From Chryseobacterium foetidum (GTDB lineage Bacteria; Bacteroidota; Bacteroidia; Flavobacteriales; Weeksellaceae): a stretch of DNA of 64,000 nt. The stretch is taken from positions 1-64,000 of the forward strand of contig NZ_JAMXIA010000001.1 of NCBI RefSeq assembly GCF_025457425.1, written 5' to 3'. Below the pieces are notes generated by a model, which was given only the letters and a program-made list of their open reading frames with translations, had not been told where the DNA came from and did no database searches. Position numbers and translations under genes: made by a program. Shown piece by piece: positions 51,024-59,436 of the stretch; position 1 is the stretch's first letter, and the number at the start of each line of letters is the position of its first letter.

Positions 51024-53456
51024 ATGCAGACAACATATATAGAAACGCAACAGATTTCTTTTCAGGATTTTAAAAATCAGATACTTAGCGATTACAAGTT
51101 AGGAAGAATTTCCCGCGAAATGTCTTATCTCGGAAGGAGAGAGGTTCTTACAGGAAAGGCCAAATTTGGTATTTTCGGGGATGGTAAGGAACTTCCACAG
51201 CTTGCAATGGCCAAAGTTTTCAAAAATGGTGATTTCCGTTCAGGTTATTACAGAGATCAGACTTTTGCTTTGGCTGCAGACGCACTTACTGTTGAGAGTT
51301 TCTTTGCTCAGTTGTATGCAGATACGAGCGTAGAACGTGAGCCCGCTTCTGCCGGTAGACAGATGAATGGTCATTACGCTACAAGAAGCTTAAATGAAGA
51401 CGGCAGCTGGAAAGATTTAACATCACAGAAAAATATTTCGTCAGATATTTCTCCTACTGCTGGCCAGATGCCCCGACTTTTAGGTTTGGCTCAGGCTTCC
51501 AAAATATATAAATCAGTAAAATTTGAAGGCTCCGAGAAATTTTCTCAGGGAGGTAACGAAGTTGCTTTCGGGACAATTGGTGATGCTTCTACAGCAGAAG
51601 GTCATTTCTGGGAAACCTTAAATGCTGCATGTGCACTACAGGTTCCTATGATTGTTTCGATCTGGGACGATGGCTACGGAATTTCTGTTCCTACAATGAA
51701 GCAGAGAGCTAAAGCAGATATTTCTGAAATGTTGAGCGGTTTTCAAAGAAAAGAAGGAGAGTTTCAGGGTTGTGAAATTATTCAGGTGAAAGCTTGGGAT
51801 TATCCTGCTTTGTTGGATGCTTACGCAAGAGCAGAGCATTTTGCAAGAACGGAATCCGTTCCTGTTGTTGTGCACGTTATTGAAGTTACTCAGCCACAAG
51901 GTCACTCCACTTCAGGTTCGCACGAACGTTATAAAAATGAAGAACGTCTTGCCTGGGAAACTGAGTTCGACGGTTTGGTGAAATTTAAAGAATGGATTTT
52001 AGACTATTCAATCGAAATTGAAGGCAAAGAAGAAGTTTTGGCTACTGCTGAGGAACTTGATGCCATCGATGAAGAAGCTAAGAAGAATGTAAAAGCCGGT
52101 CAGAAGTCAGCATGGGAGAGCTACCAGAAGACAATTACAGATTTGATCAATTCAGTTTTGCCTTTGGTTGAAAATTTAAAGGGACAAAATTCTGAAATTG
52201 AAAACCATATCAGCATATTCAATAAGTTGGTTTCTAAAGCAAAGAAAGATGTTTTCCATTTGGTGAGAAAATCTTTGCTGGCAACGAGAGGAACAAATTC
52301 TTCTGAAAGAAATCAGTTGATGCAGAAGTACAACGAGATTTTTGAAGTTGAAAAAGACAATTACTCATCTCACTTATACTCTCATTCTGAATGGAAGGCT
52401 GAAAATGTAAAAGAAATAAAACCTGTTTATTCTGATTCTTCTGAAGATGTTGATGGCAGAGTAGTCATCAGAAATAATTTCGATAAAATTTTTGATAAAT
52501 ATCCTGAAACTTTGGTCTTCGGTGAAGATGCCGGAAATATCGGCGACGTAAACCAGGGCCTTGAAGGAATGCAGGAGAAATACGGTGAACTTCGAGTTGC
52601 CGATACAGGAATCCGTGAAGCTACAATTTTAGGTCAGGGAATCGGAATGGCAATGAGAGGATTAAGACCAATCGCTGAAATTCAGTATCTTGATTATATT
52701 CTGTATTGTCTACAGGGCATGAGCGATGATTTGTCAACTGTTCAGTACAGAACAAAGGGCGGACAAAAAGCTCCTGTGATCATCAGAACTAGAGGTCACA
52801 GACTGGAAGGTGTCTGGCATTCCGGTTCACCAATGGCGGGGATTTTAAATCTTTCCAAAGGTATTTTGGTTTTAGTTCCAAGAAACTTAACGAAAGCTGC
52901 AGGATTCTACAACACCATGCTTCAGAGCGACGAGCCTGCTGTAATCGTTGAATGTTTAAACGGATACAGATTAAAGGAAAAACAACCGGACAATATCGGT
53001 GAATTTACAGTTCCTGTCGGAAAAATTGAAGTAACAAAAGAAGGAAAGGATGTTACTTTGGTGACCTATGGTTCAACCTGGAGAATTGTCACTGAAGCAG
53101 CTAACGAATTGGAGAAATTAGGTATTTCTTCGGAAGTGATTGATGTCCAGTCATTAATTCCTTTTGATTTAACGCATGAAATTGCTGAATCTGTTAAGAA
53201 AACCAATAGATTGGTCGTAATCGACGAAGATGTGCAGGGCGGAACTTCAGCTTTTATCCTACAACAGATTTTAGAAAAACAAAAAGCATTTAGATATTTA
53301 GATTCTGATCCGTTGACGATTGCTGCAAACGATCACAGACCAGCTTACGCAAGTGACGGTGATTACTTCTCCAAGCCATCTGCAGACGATATGGTTGAAA
53401 GAATCTACGCCATGTTTAATGAAACAAATCCTGAGAAATATCCTGCGATATTTTAA
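51024..53456 (+). CDS. Fused branched-chain 2-oxoacid dehydrogenase E1 (alpha + beta)
   Basis: Thiamine-diphosphate enzyme that decarboxylates branched-chain 2-oxo acids and acylates the lipoyl E2. The 810-residue chain joins an E1-alpha part (about 1-410, with GDASTAEGHFWETLNAACALQVPMIVSIWDDGYGIS binding ThDP/Mg) to an E1-beta part (about 470-810, with FGEDAGNIGDVNQGLEG, DTGIREATILGQGIGMA and a C-terminal IDEDVQGG). This fusion is common in Bacteroidota, where it supplies precursors of the branched-chain fatty acids. E2 and E3 are not next to it. Confidence 0.93.
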   Translation: MQTTYIETQQISFQDFKNQILSDYKLGRISREMSYLGRREVLTGKAKFGIFGDGKELPQLAMAKVFKNGDFRSGYYRDQTFALAADALTVESFFAQLYADTSVEREPASAGRQMNGHYATRSLNEDGSWKDLTSQKNISSDISPTAGQMPRLLGLAQASKIYKSVKFEGSEKFSQGGNEVAFGTIGDASTAEGHFWETLNAACALQVPMIVSIWDDGYGISVPTMKQRAKADISEMLSGFQRKEGEFQGCEIIQVKAWDYPALLDAYARAEHFARTESVPVVVHVIEVTQPQGHSTSGSHERYKNEERLAWETEFDGLVKFKEWILDYSIEIEGKEEVLATAEELDAIDEEAKKNVKAGQKSAWESYQKTITDLINSVLPLVENLKGQNSEIENHISIFNKLVSKAKKDVFHLVRKSLLATRGTNSSERNQLMQKYNEIFEVEKDNYSSHLYSHSEWKAENVKEIKPVYSDSSEDVDGRVVIRNNFDKIFDKYPETLVFGEDAGNIGDVNQGLEGMQEKYGELRVADTGIREATILGQGIGMAMRGLRPIAEIQYLDYILYCLQGMSDDLSTVQYRTKGGQKAPVIIRTRGHRLEGVWHSGSPMAGILNLSKGILVLVPRNLTKAAGFYNTMLQSDEPAVIVECLNGYRLKEKQPDNIGEFTVPVGKIEVTKEGKDVTLVTYGSTWRIVTEAANELEKLGISSEVIDVQSLIPFDLTHEIAESVKKTNRLVVIDEDVQGGTSAFILQQILEKQKAFRYLDSDPLTIAANDHRPAYASDGDYFSKPSADDMVERIYAMFNETNPEKYPAIF

Positions 53457-53478
53457 CTGGAATTTAAATAAATCTGAA

Positions 53479-53507
53479 AACCGCTTTTTTAGGGAGCGGT
53501 TTTTTTT
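53479..53507 (+). terminator. Terminator after the E1 gene
   Basis: AACCGCT (53479-53485) with AGCGGTT (53495-53501), 9-base loop, then a T-run. Confidence 0.85.
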
Positions 53508-53616
53508 ATTGAAATCTATTGAAATCTTAAATTTTTGATTTTTTTTTAAAGAAATAGCTTAATAATTTTTTTTTTGAATTTTTAAGTACGATGACGATTT
53601 CATTGGATTAGCAACA

Positions 53617-53655
53617 AAAAATAGTTTATCGAATTTATTTCAATAAACTATTTTT
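53617..53655. terminator. AT-rich bidirectional hairpin
   Basis: AAAAATAGTTTAT (53617-53629) and ATAAACTATTTTT (53643-53655) form a perfect 13-pair stem. It lies between convergent genes (E1 on the plus, the 114-residue unknown on the minus), so it may end both transcripts. Confidence 0.65.
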
Positions 53656-53711
53656 CATAAGTGATAGTCATCTTATTTATAGCATGCCGTTTGCCTTTGT
53701 GCTGGCAAAAA

Positions 53712-54056
53712 TCACTCACCATTCAAACCCATCATTATTCTGCTGAGATATTCCTGTTCTTTTATGACCTTTTCGTAAGACTGTTTTGCATATACCGGTG
53801 AGATCCTGTAATTTTCAGAGAATGTGTCAAACCCCTGGTTTTCGACAAATCCTGCAAAATTAGAGAGATATTCCGTGATGAAATTATCAATCAGCTTTTT
53901 TCTGATCTCACAGGCAGTACTGCTTTTCATTCTTTGTAAGGACTTCAGGACGTATGATTTATCCGCCCCAAAGCTAATAATCTGAGAAACTACAGATTTA
54001 CTATTCAAAACCGTTGCTTCCTGAACAATTGGTTTCGGGTCATCTTCAAACATCAT
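53712..54056 (-). CDS. Unknown small protein
   Basis: I do not recognise this 114-residue cytoplasmic protein. It is helical and charged (SVVSQIISFGADKSYVLKSLQRMKSSTACEIRKKLIDNFITEYLSNF). The start may be the second Met. It lies 32 bases downstream of the pyridoxamine-oxidase-like gene on the same strand, so the pair is probably one operon. With FNR-like sites nearby, a stress-linked role is possible. Confidence 0.6.
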   Translation of the reverse strand: MMFEDDPKPIVQEATVLNSKSVVSQIISFGADKSYVLKSLQRMKSSTACEIRKKLIDNFITEYLSNFAGFVENQGFDTFSENYRISPVYAKQSYEKVIKEQEYLSRIMMGLNGE

Positions 54057-54088
54057 GATCGTAAGTTTTAAATGGTGATTGGATTACA

Positions 54089-54595
54089 TTAAATAGTAGC
54101 TTTGCCTTCAATGCCGTCTGAGTTGTCGCTTTTGCTACCGCTCACAGCAGCCGCCACGAAACTGAGAAGGCTTACAAGTTTACCGGCTTTGGTGTCCCAG
54201 TAATACGTGTCTTTTGGCTCAACCCTGATGATGGAAACCGTCGGGTCATCTTTTCCGTCAAACCATGCATTGGCAATGGGTGACCATTTTTCTTCGATTG
54301 TTGAACGATCCTTGTAAACAAAAGCTTCACCATACACAGAAAGATATTCTGAATTTGAATTGTTCATAAAATATAACTGAACACGGTTATCTTCTTTTAT
54401 TTCGAAATTTTTGTTGCTGGTATCACTGCTGATGAACCAAAGATTTCCCGATTCATCAGTTTCCTGCAGAGACATCGGTCTTGAATTGTTTGGAAGTTTT
54501 CCTAAATCTGTACAGAACATACAGATTTTTGCAGCTTCAGAGAGTTCTTTAATTTTCTTAATAGCGTCTTCACGCATCAGATTTTCTGTAGACAT
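54089..54595 (-). CDS. Pyridoxamine 5'-phosphate oxidase-like protein (general stress protein 26 type)
   Basis: A 168-residue split-barrel flavin/F420-type protein. ICMFCTDLGKLPNNSRPMSLQETDESGNLWFISSD and the following SEYLSVYGEAFVYKDRSTIEEKWSPIANAWFDG are typical of the GSP26 branch of PNPOx-like proteins, whose substrates are mostly unknown. It is the first gene of a two-gene minus-strand unit. The FNR-like operator at 54744-54755 lies 149 bases upstream of its start and 67 bases upstream of the divergent lipoprotein gene. Confidence 0.9.
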   Translation of the reverse strand: MSTENLMREDAIKKIKELSEAAKICMFCTDLGKLPNNSRPMSLQETDESGNLWFISSDTSNKNFEIKEDNRVQLYFMNNSNSEYLSVYGEAFVYKDRSTIEEKWSPIANAWFDGKDDPTVSIIRVEPKDTYYWDTKAGKLVSLLSFVAAAVSGSKSDNSDGIEGKATI

Positions 54596-54743
54596 AATAT
54601 TAATATTTTAGTGTGTGATTTTTTCTAAGCAATTCAAAAAGCCGACCAATTTTTGAAATTGTTTTGGAATTTACATAAAAAATATCTTTTTTACTCATTA
54701 TTAGTATTTTATTTAATTAAATTTTAAAAATATGCTGTTTCTA

Positions 54744-54755
54744 TGATTGTAATCA
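54744..54755. promoter_or_regulatory. FNR-type palindrome, site 1
   Basis: TGATTGTAATCA is TGAT-N4-ATCA, the core of FNR-family operators (TTGAT-N4-ATCAA), here in the longer palindrome ATGATT-GT-AATCAT (54743-54756). It lies between the divergent PNPOx-like and lipoprotein genes, about 400 bases before a Crp/Fnr gene. Confidence 0.55.
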
Positions 54756-54821
54756 TAATGACACATAGCTGATATGTCTACTTTAGCCTGCGAATTAACA
54801 CACACATTTAAATCAAATTTT

Positions 54822-55031
54822 ATGAAAAAGTATTTTTTAGTAGCGGCAGTTGCTGCATTTACACTTAGCTGTACAGAAAAGAAAGAGGTAGAAAACAATA
54901 CGACAAACATGTCTGATTCTACTACAACGGAACCTATGGCAGCTCCCGCAAACCCAATGCCTCAGGATACAGGGATGATGTCTGCAGATTCTGCAAACAC
55001 TACAAAAATGAAGAGTGACAGCATGAAATAA
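54822..55031 (+). CDS. Small lipoprotein (69 residues)
   Basis: A 69-residue lipoprotein (MKKYFLVAAVAAFTLSC, Cys17). The mature part is a low-complexity Thr/Ser/Asn/Met chain (MSDSTTTEPMAAPANPMPQDTGMMSADSANTTKM) without a domain. ATG 54822 gives the signal; the frame open from 54774 adds nothing useful. An FNR-like site lies 66 bases upstream and a terminator follows. Function unknown; possibly redox or oxygen linked by regulation. Confidence 0.75.
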   Translation: MKKYFLVAAVAAFTLSCTEKKEVENNTTNMSDSTTTEPMAAPANPMPQDTGMMSADSANTTKMKSDSMK

Positions 55032-55060
55032 AAGTTTGTTTCGTTATTTAATAATTGCAG

Positions 55061-55094
55061 TTCTATTCTTTATAAAGAGTAGAATTGTTTTTTT
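55061..55094 (+). terminator. Terminator after the 69-residue lipoprotein
   Basis: TTCTATTCT (55061-55069) pairs with AGAGTAGAA (55076-55084), nine pairs with one G-U, then a T-rich tail. Confidence 0.65.
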
Positions 55095-55101
55095 AATTAT
55101 A

Positions 55102-55117
55102 TTACAAAAATTTGTAA
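55102..55117. promoter_or_regulatory. Palindrome upstream of the first Crp/Fnr gene
   Basis: TTACAAA-AA-TTTGTAA, perfect 7-base arms, 24 bases before the start at 55142. It could be an autoregulatory site or just AT-rich symmetry. Confidence 0.35.
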
Positions 55118-55141
55118 ATTCGATAAAAATTTATTCCTTTT

Positions 55142-55777
55142 ATGGCTGATACACTTCCCGTAGCTAAAACACTGAGCTGCATGAAAATAGATGAAGAACT
55201 TCTTCTATCTTTTGGTGGTGAAATAAAATCTTATGAGCAAAACGAGTTTGTCTTTAAAGAAGACGAAAAACCTGCTTATTACTTTCAGATTATTAGCGGA
55301 AGCATAAAGGAGAACAATTATAATGAGCTTGGTAATGAATTTATCCAGAATATTTTAGGTTCAGACCAAAGCTTTGGAGACTCGTTTCTTTTTCTTCATA
55401 AAAATTATAACATCAACGCTGTAGCTCTGACCGACTGTCAGATTTTAAAACTTAAGAAAGATGATTTTTTTAGATTAATTACGCAGCATCCCGATATTTC
55501 TGTAGATACCAATAAATGTCTTTCCCAAAGGCTGTATTTCAAAACAGCAATGATTCAGAATCTGGCCTCGCCACTTCCCGAAAAAAGAATTTTAGGACTA
55601 TTGGATTATCTGAAAAGTTTTCATAAAGATGATGATAAGTTTTCTTTTCTGGTAAAACTTACCCGTCAGCAGATAGCAGATTTAATAGGCCTTCGTGTAG
55701 AAACAGTAATCCGCACTGCCAAGAAACTGGAACGCGAAAACTTCCTGAAAATCGATTCAAGAAAAATTTATTACTGA
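55142..55777 (+). CDS. Crp/Fnr family regulator 1
   Basis: A 211-residue regulator with an N-terminal cyclic-nucleotide-binding-like barrel (about 20-130) and a C-terminal winged helix (LTRQQIADLIGLRVETVIRTAKKLE). No FNR iron-sulfur cysteines are clustered at the N-terminus. Its sequence runs parallel to the next gene (MKIDEELLLSFGGEIKSY against MISEDLLLSFGAEYKSY), so the two are paralogues. The alignment would put the true start at Met14 (55181). It is tail-to-tail with its paralogue, 5 bases apart. Confidence 0.9.
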   Translation: MADTLPVAKTLSCMKIDEELLLSFGGEIKSYEQNEFVFKEDEKPAYYFQIISGSIKENNYNELGNEFIQNILGSDQSFGDSFLFLHKNYNINAVALTDCQILKLKKDDFFRLITQHPDISVDTNKCLSQRLYFKTAMIQNLASPLPEKRILGLLDYLKSFHKDDDKFSFLVKLTRQQIADLIGLRVETVIRTAKKLERENFLKIDSRKIYY

Positions 55778-55782
55778 TTTAT

Positions 55783-56376
55783 TTAATAGAAAATCTTACG
55801 GTTCTGAATTTTTAAAATTCCATTTTTTTCCATACTTTTTATTGCTCTGATAACAGTTTCCACGCTGAGTCCTGTAATTGAAGCGAGTTGCTGCCTTGTA
55901 AGCTGTATCTGAAGGGAAAAATCAGATTGGTCTTTTTCATTGTTTTTCAGATAGTCGAGGAAAGCTTTAATTTTTTTCTCAGGACTCTGTACTGCAATCG
56001 TCTGCATCATCACAAACTGATAATGCATGTACTCGGATAAATGACTTATCAAATAAGGATAAATATTTTGATTAGCCTTCAGCATTTCGTGAAAAGACAG
56101 TTTGGGAAGCTTCAATACAGTAACATCATTGATTGCGATGCTGTTGATGCTGTATTTTTTTTCAGTAAATAAATAAGATGTACCGATACTGTTGTTTTCA
56201 GCAACGATACCGTGTATAAATTCTTTTCCGTTTTCTGTGTAATTATTGAGTTTTACCTTTCCTTCTGTGATGTGATAAAAATAATTGGCAACTTCATTTT
56301 CCGAGAAAATTTTGTCGTCATTGTCGTAAGACTTGTATTCGGCTCCGAATGAAAGCAGGAGGTCTTCAGAAATCAT
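55783..56376 (-). CDS. Crp/Fnr family regulator 2
   Basis: A 197-residue Crp/Fnr-type regulator with the same layout as its convergent paralogue: effector barrel (about 5-115) and winged helix (LTRQQLASITGLSVETVIRAIKSMEKNGILKI). No iron-sulfur cysteines and no clear cAMP-binding glutamate/arginine pair are seen, so the ligand is unknown. An FNR-like palindrome lies 149 bases upstream of its start. The gene pair looks like a tail-to-tail inverted duplication. Confidence 0.9.
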   Translation of the reverse strand: MISEDLLLSFGAEYKSYDNDDKIFSENEVANYFYHITEGKVKLNNYTENGKEFIHGIVAENNSIGTSYLFTEKKYSINSIAINDVTVLKLPKLSFHEMLKANQNIYPYLISHLSEYMHYQFVMMQTIAVQSPEKKIKAFLDYLKNNEKDQSDFSLQIQLTRQQLASITGLSVETVIRAIKSMEKNGILKIQNRKIFY

Positions 56377-56524
56377 GTATAATAAAGCGGTTTGTTTACT
56401 GTGAAACTTTTAAAAATGTAAAGAAAAAATATTTTTAATCACAAGTAAATTATTGTAGTACCACACAGATACCACATTGGTTAGATTTGCTTTAAAATAG
56501 CCTTTATTTACAACAAAACGACTG

Positions 56525-56536
56525 TGATTAGAATCA
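56525..56536. promoter_or_regulatory. FNR-type palindrome, site 2
   Basis: TGATTAGAATCA, again TGAT-N4-ATCA, followed by T as in site 1. It lies between the start of Crp/Fnr gene 2 (minus) and that of the LuxR-like output-domain gene (plus, 131 bases away). Confidence 0.5.
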
Positions 56537-56666
56537 TAAAAACTAAATGAGTAAGAATTTTATATTTGAGAAACATAAAAAAATAAACTGAAAATCCAAT
56601 AAGTGATCACTAACTTCAGTTTTAAGAAACTGTTTTTAGAACCACAAAAGGGGATAATTTTAATAT

Positions 56667-57005
56667 ATGAACAACAAAAATTTAAATATTTCTAAAAGTA
56701 AAAAAAATATTTTTACGGAAAATCAGGAAATCGTTGACCTTGCCAAAGATAATTCTCCAAGACTTTTGAATACCTGCAGATCTGTATTTCCATCGTTTTT
56801 TGAAAACCTTAAGCAGATTAATCCGGATCTGAAAAAATCTGAATTGATTTTCTGTGTTTATCTGAAACTTGATTTCAGCACCAAAGAAATTGCGATCTAC
56901 ACTTTTGTAACTCCAAAGGCTATTCAGAACAGGAAAAACAGGATCAGAAAGAAATTAAATATCGCTTCTGATGTAGATATTTACAAATGGTTTGATGAGT
57001 TGTAA
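56667..57005 (+). CDS. Free-standing LuxR-like DNA-binding protein
   Basis: A 112-residue cytoplasmic protein. Its last 70 residues (FPSFFENLKQINPDLKKSELIFCVYLKLDFSTKEIAIYTFVTPKAIQNRKNRIRKKL) match, block by block, the output domain of the TPR-LuxR regulator at 59437-60873 (FPEFTANLSQRHPELQPSEREFCAMLKLKLSTKEIAKYTFIETRTVQNKKYRLRKKL). It lacks the TPR sensor and the membrane segment of that protein. It may be a competitor or partner of the full-length form. Its stop is 3 bases from the convergent pdeM stop. Confidence 0.8.
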   Translation: MNNKNLNISKSKKNIFTENQEIVDLAKDNSPRLLNTCRSVFPSFFENLKQINPDLKKSELIFCVYLKLDFSTKEIAIYTFVTPKAIQNRKNRIRKKLNIASDVDIYKWFDEL

Positions 57006-57008
57006 GAC

Positions 57009-57653
57009 TTAAATTTCATAAATTTCTGCATCTGTAAAGACATAGAATCTTCCATTTTTTGGGAGATTTTTTGTGTCCAGACCTGTAAACTCACTAAAGG
57101 CAGGAAGCAACAACCGGTTTTCTGTAACAACAAAACACGGAAGCTTAATTCTTTTTACCGGAGAATGAATCACAAAACCAGGATGGATATGCCCTGAGAT
57201 TTGAAATTTTTTCTCTTTCCTGTCAAAGTCATGAATGAAAATAAAATCTTCAGATTCATATTTTTCAGCTTTAAAATCAAGACACAATTTTTTATCCAAA
57301 GCTTTCGAAATCCGGTCATGATTTCCTTCAATCAGATAAAATTTCAGATCAGGAAACTGTTCTTTCCAGCTGCAGAATTCCGCAACTTCGGCATTGTCGC
57401 CGGCGTGAAGCAGATCGCCTACAACCAAAAATTTTTCCGGCTGAAAATATTCAATTAATACTGATAAACGCTGCAAATCACTTTCGAAAACCTGATTGGC
57501 AAGGGCGATTCCGTTTTTTCTGAAATGGGCAGTTTTACCGATGTGAAGGTCGGAGAGAACCAGAGCTTTTTGATCTTCCCAAAACAGAGCGCGCTGATTG
57601 GTAAGTACAAAATTCTGATTTTTTATCTTAATTGCTTTTGTGGAAACTTTCAT
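57009..57653 (-). CDS. pdeM: Ligase-associated DNA damage response endonuclease PdeM
   Basis: A 214-residue metallophosphoesterase of the set that accompanies an ATP-dependent ligase and an Lhr-like helicase. Metal-binding motifs are DLH (35-37, LSDLHIGK), GDLLH (79-83), GNHD (110-113), His141 and GHIH (154-157). The helicase and the ligase of this set are encoded at 60995-64000 on the same strand; two unrelated genes lie between. This order suggests that the repair cluster was split. Confidence 0.9.
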   Translation of the reverse strand: MKVSTKAIKIKNQNFVLTNQRALFWEDQKALVLSDLHIGKTAHFRKNGIALANQVFESDLQRLSVLIEYFQPEKFLVVGDLLHAGDNAEVAEFCSWKEQFPDLKFYLIEGNHDRISKALDKKLCLDFKAEKYESEDFIFIHDFDRKEKKFQISGHIHPGFVIHSPVKRIKLPCFVVTENRLLLPAFSEFTGLDTKNLPKNGRFYVFTDAEIYEI

Positions 57654-57755
57654 GGAAGTTGCAAATTTATTGCTTTTATTCCGGTTTCAAGCAAAAACAG
57701 AACCCTGAAATACTTCAGGATTCCGTTAAAAACATTAAGTTATATGAATGATTTT

Positions 57756-59114
57756 TTATTTTTTCAGAATTTTCTGAGTATGTTCAGATCCATCACTTAA
57801 TTTTAGCTTTAAAATATAATTTCCACGCTTCAACTGTGATACTGTCACGCTTTCCGTATCAAATGAAGGCTTAATAAGCTGTCCTGAAGTGGTAAAAATT
57901 TCTGCACCGGTGATTTTTTCATTTCCTTTCACAAAGATGTAATCTGTTGCAGGGTTTGGATAAATTTCTATATTAGATTTTTTATAATCCTGAACTGAAA
58001 GCAAGGACGAAGTAAAACGTTTAACTTTCACACCATTATCTACATAGGCAAGCACAACCTTGTTGTTGGAATCTACTGCCAGCTCATTGTAGGTTGCCGC
58101 GGCTTCAGAAATTACAGTTCCTCCCAATTTATTCCACGCTGTCGCACCAGGATTTAGGGCATAAACCTGATTCTTTGAATGATTGGCATTTTGACTGTCC
58201 CAGATACTTGCTGCCGCATACACCGTTCCGTCATTTGCCAGGGCTATTGATGTATAATTAACTACCGCATCGGAAAAATTCGCTGTTCCGACCTGCACCC
58301 AGTTGCTGCCGTCAAACTTTTTTACATTGAGCTTTCTGCCATCACCACTTGCCGAAACGTAGGAAATATAAGGTGCGTTGTTACTGTCGAGGGCAAGGTC
58401 AATAAAAGAATTATCTGAGGAATAGGCAGTGCCGGCGTTTACACCTCCCACTAAAGTCCAGCTATCTGTACTGCTTGCGTTAGCACTTATTCTGTAGAGT
58501 TTCAGACCACTTGCTATCTGCGCAACGTAAATAAAATTATCTGTCCCAACAGCCATTTTCACATAAGTAGAGCCTCCCGCAAAGCCGGTATTTCCAACTT
58601 GTTCCCAAACACCGTTTTTATATCTTTTGACCGTACCGGAGGCCAACGAGTGATGAGCAAAAAGATCACCTGTCGCAGAAATAGCCAAAGCCTGATAATT
58701 AATCTGTGAAGCTGCAGCATTAGGCAACATAGACCACGCACCATTGCTGAATTTTCTGATTTCCATTCCGGCAGATCCTGCTTGATTACTGTAATAAATA
58801 CTTCCGGAATTATCCATTGCCATACATCCGTACAGAGCTGTGGTCGTTGTAACACCAGGTGAGCCACCTACATACGACCATGACTGACCGTCAAACTGCT
58901 GCACAGATCCTTTGCTTACGCTGGTATCATAGTAAGATAAATAATAGTTTCCTGACGATGTAGCTAAAAGGTTTAACCAGCTTGCTCCGCCTGCAGAAAC
59001 GGTGTTGGAACTTCCAACGTTTTCCCACTGTCCCTGAGCTTTTGTTTGAAGACCCAGCATTAAAAAACAGGTTGCTGCCACTGCTTTTTTCAAAAATAGA
59101 GATTTTTTACCCAT
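57756..59114 (-). CDS. Secreted T9SS cargo protein with type A sorting domain
   Basis: A 452-residue protein with a signal peptide (1-26, ending LQTKAQ), a propeller-like repeat region with Trp/Gly/Ser-rich blades (SNGAWSMLPN, KNGVWEQVGN, GATAWNKLGG) and the C-terminal type IX sorting domain (about 373-452, IEIYPNPATDYIFVKG...GNYILKLKLSDGSEHTQKILKK). It is exported across the outer membrane and may stay on the surface. It is inserted between pdeM and the TPR-LuxR gene. Confidence 0.93.
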   Translation of the reverse strand: MGKKSLFLKKAVAATCFLMLGLQTKAQGQWENVGSSNTVSAGGASWLNLLATSSGNYYLSYYDTSVSKGSVQQFDGQSWSYVGGSPGVTTTTALYGCMAMDNSGSIYYSNQAGSAGMEIRKFSNGAWSMLPNAAASQINYQALAISATGDLFAHHSLASGTVKRYKNGVWEQVGNTGFAGGSTYVKMAVGTDNFIYVAQIASGLKLYRISANASSTDSWTLVGGVNAGTAYSSDNSFIDLALDSNNAPYISYVSASGDGRKLNVKKFDGSNWVQVGTANFSDAVVNYTSIALANDGTVYAAASIWDSQNANHSKNQVYALNPGATAWNKLGGTVISEAAATYNELAVDSNNKVVLAYVDNGVKVKRFTSSLLSVQDYKKSNIEIYPNPATDYIFVKGNEKITGAEIFTTSGQLIKPSFDTESVTVSQLKRGNYILKLKLSDGSEHTQKILKK

Positions 59115-59436
59115 ATTTATAATTATTAGATTTTAAAAAATAATCCGAAAATTTGTAAAACCGTTAGATATAATAATGCGTAGCATACGGCGAATTACTA
59201 TTCAGCAAAACTAATAACAAAATGTTGTGAAGGATGATTTTTAAGAGAAAATAATGCGTTGTAAGATACTCATCAGGTACTTTTTTAAACTTAAATATGT
59301 TAAAAAGTAAAAAAATAATGTAAAATTGATAATTCTTACTAAATGTATTGCAACAATTCTGTACAATTTCAGGAATGATTTCGAAATAATGATATTTATT
59401 AAAATTACACTTATAATTATGAATATTTTAAGGCTT
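59115..59436. other. 322-base gene-free region between the T9SS and TPR-LuxR genes
   Basis: Very AT-rich. I see no strong hairpin, no dispersed repeat and no clear -33/-7 promoter on the minus strand, although the promoter of the T9SS gene should lie here. No gene. Confidence 0.6.
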
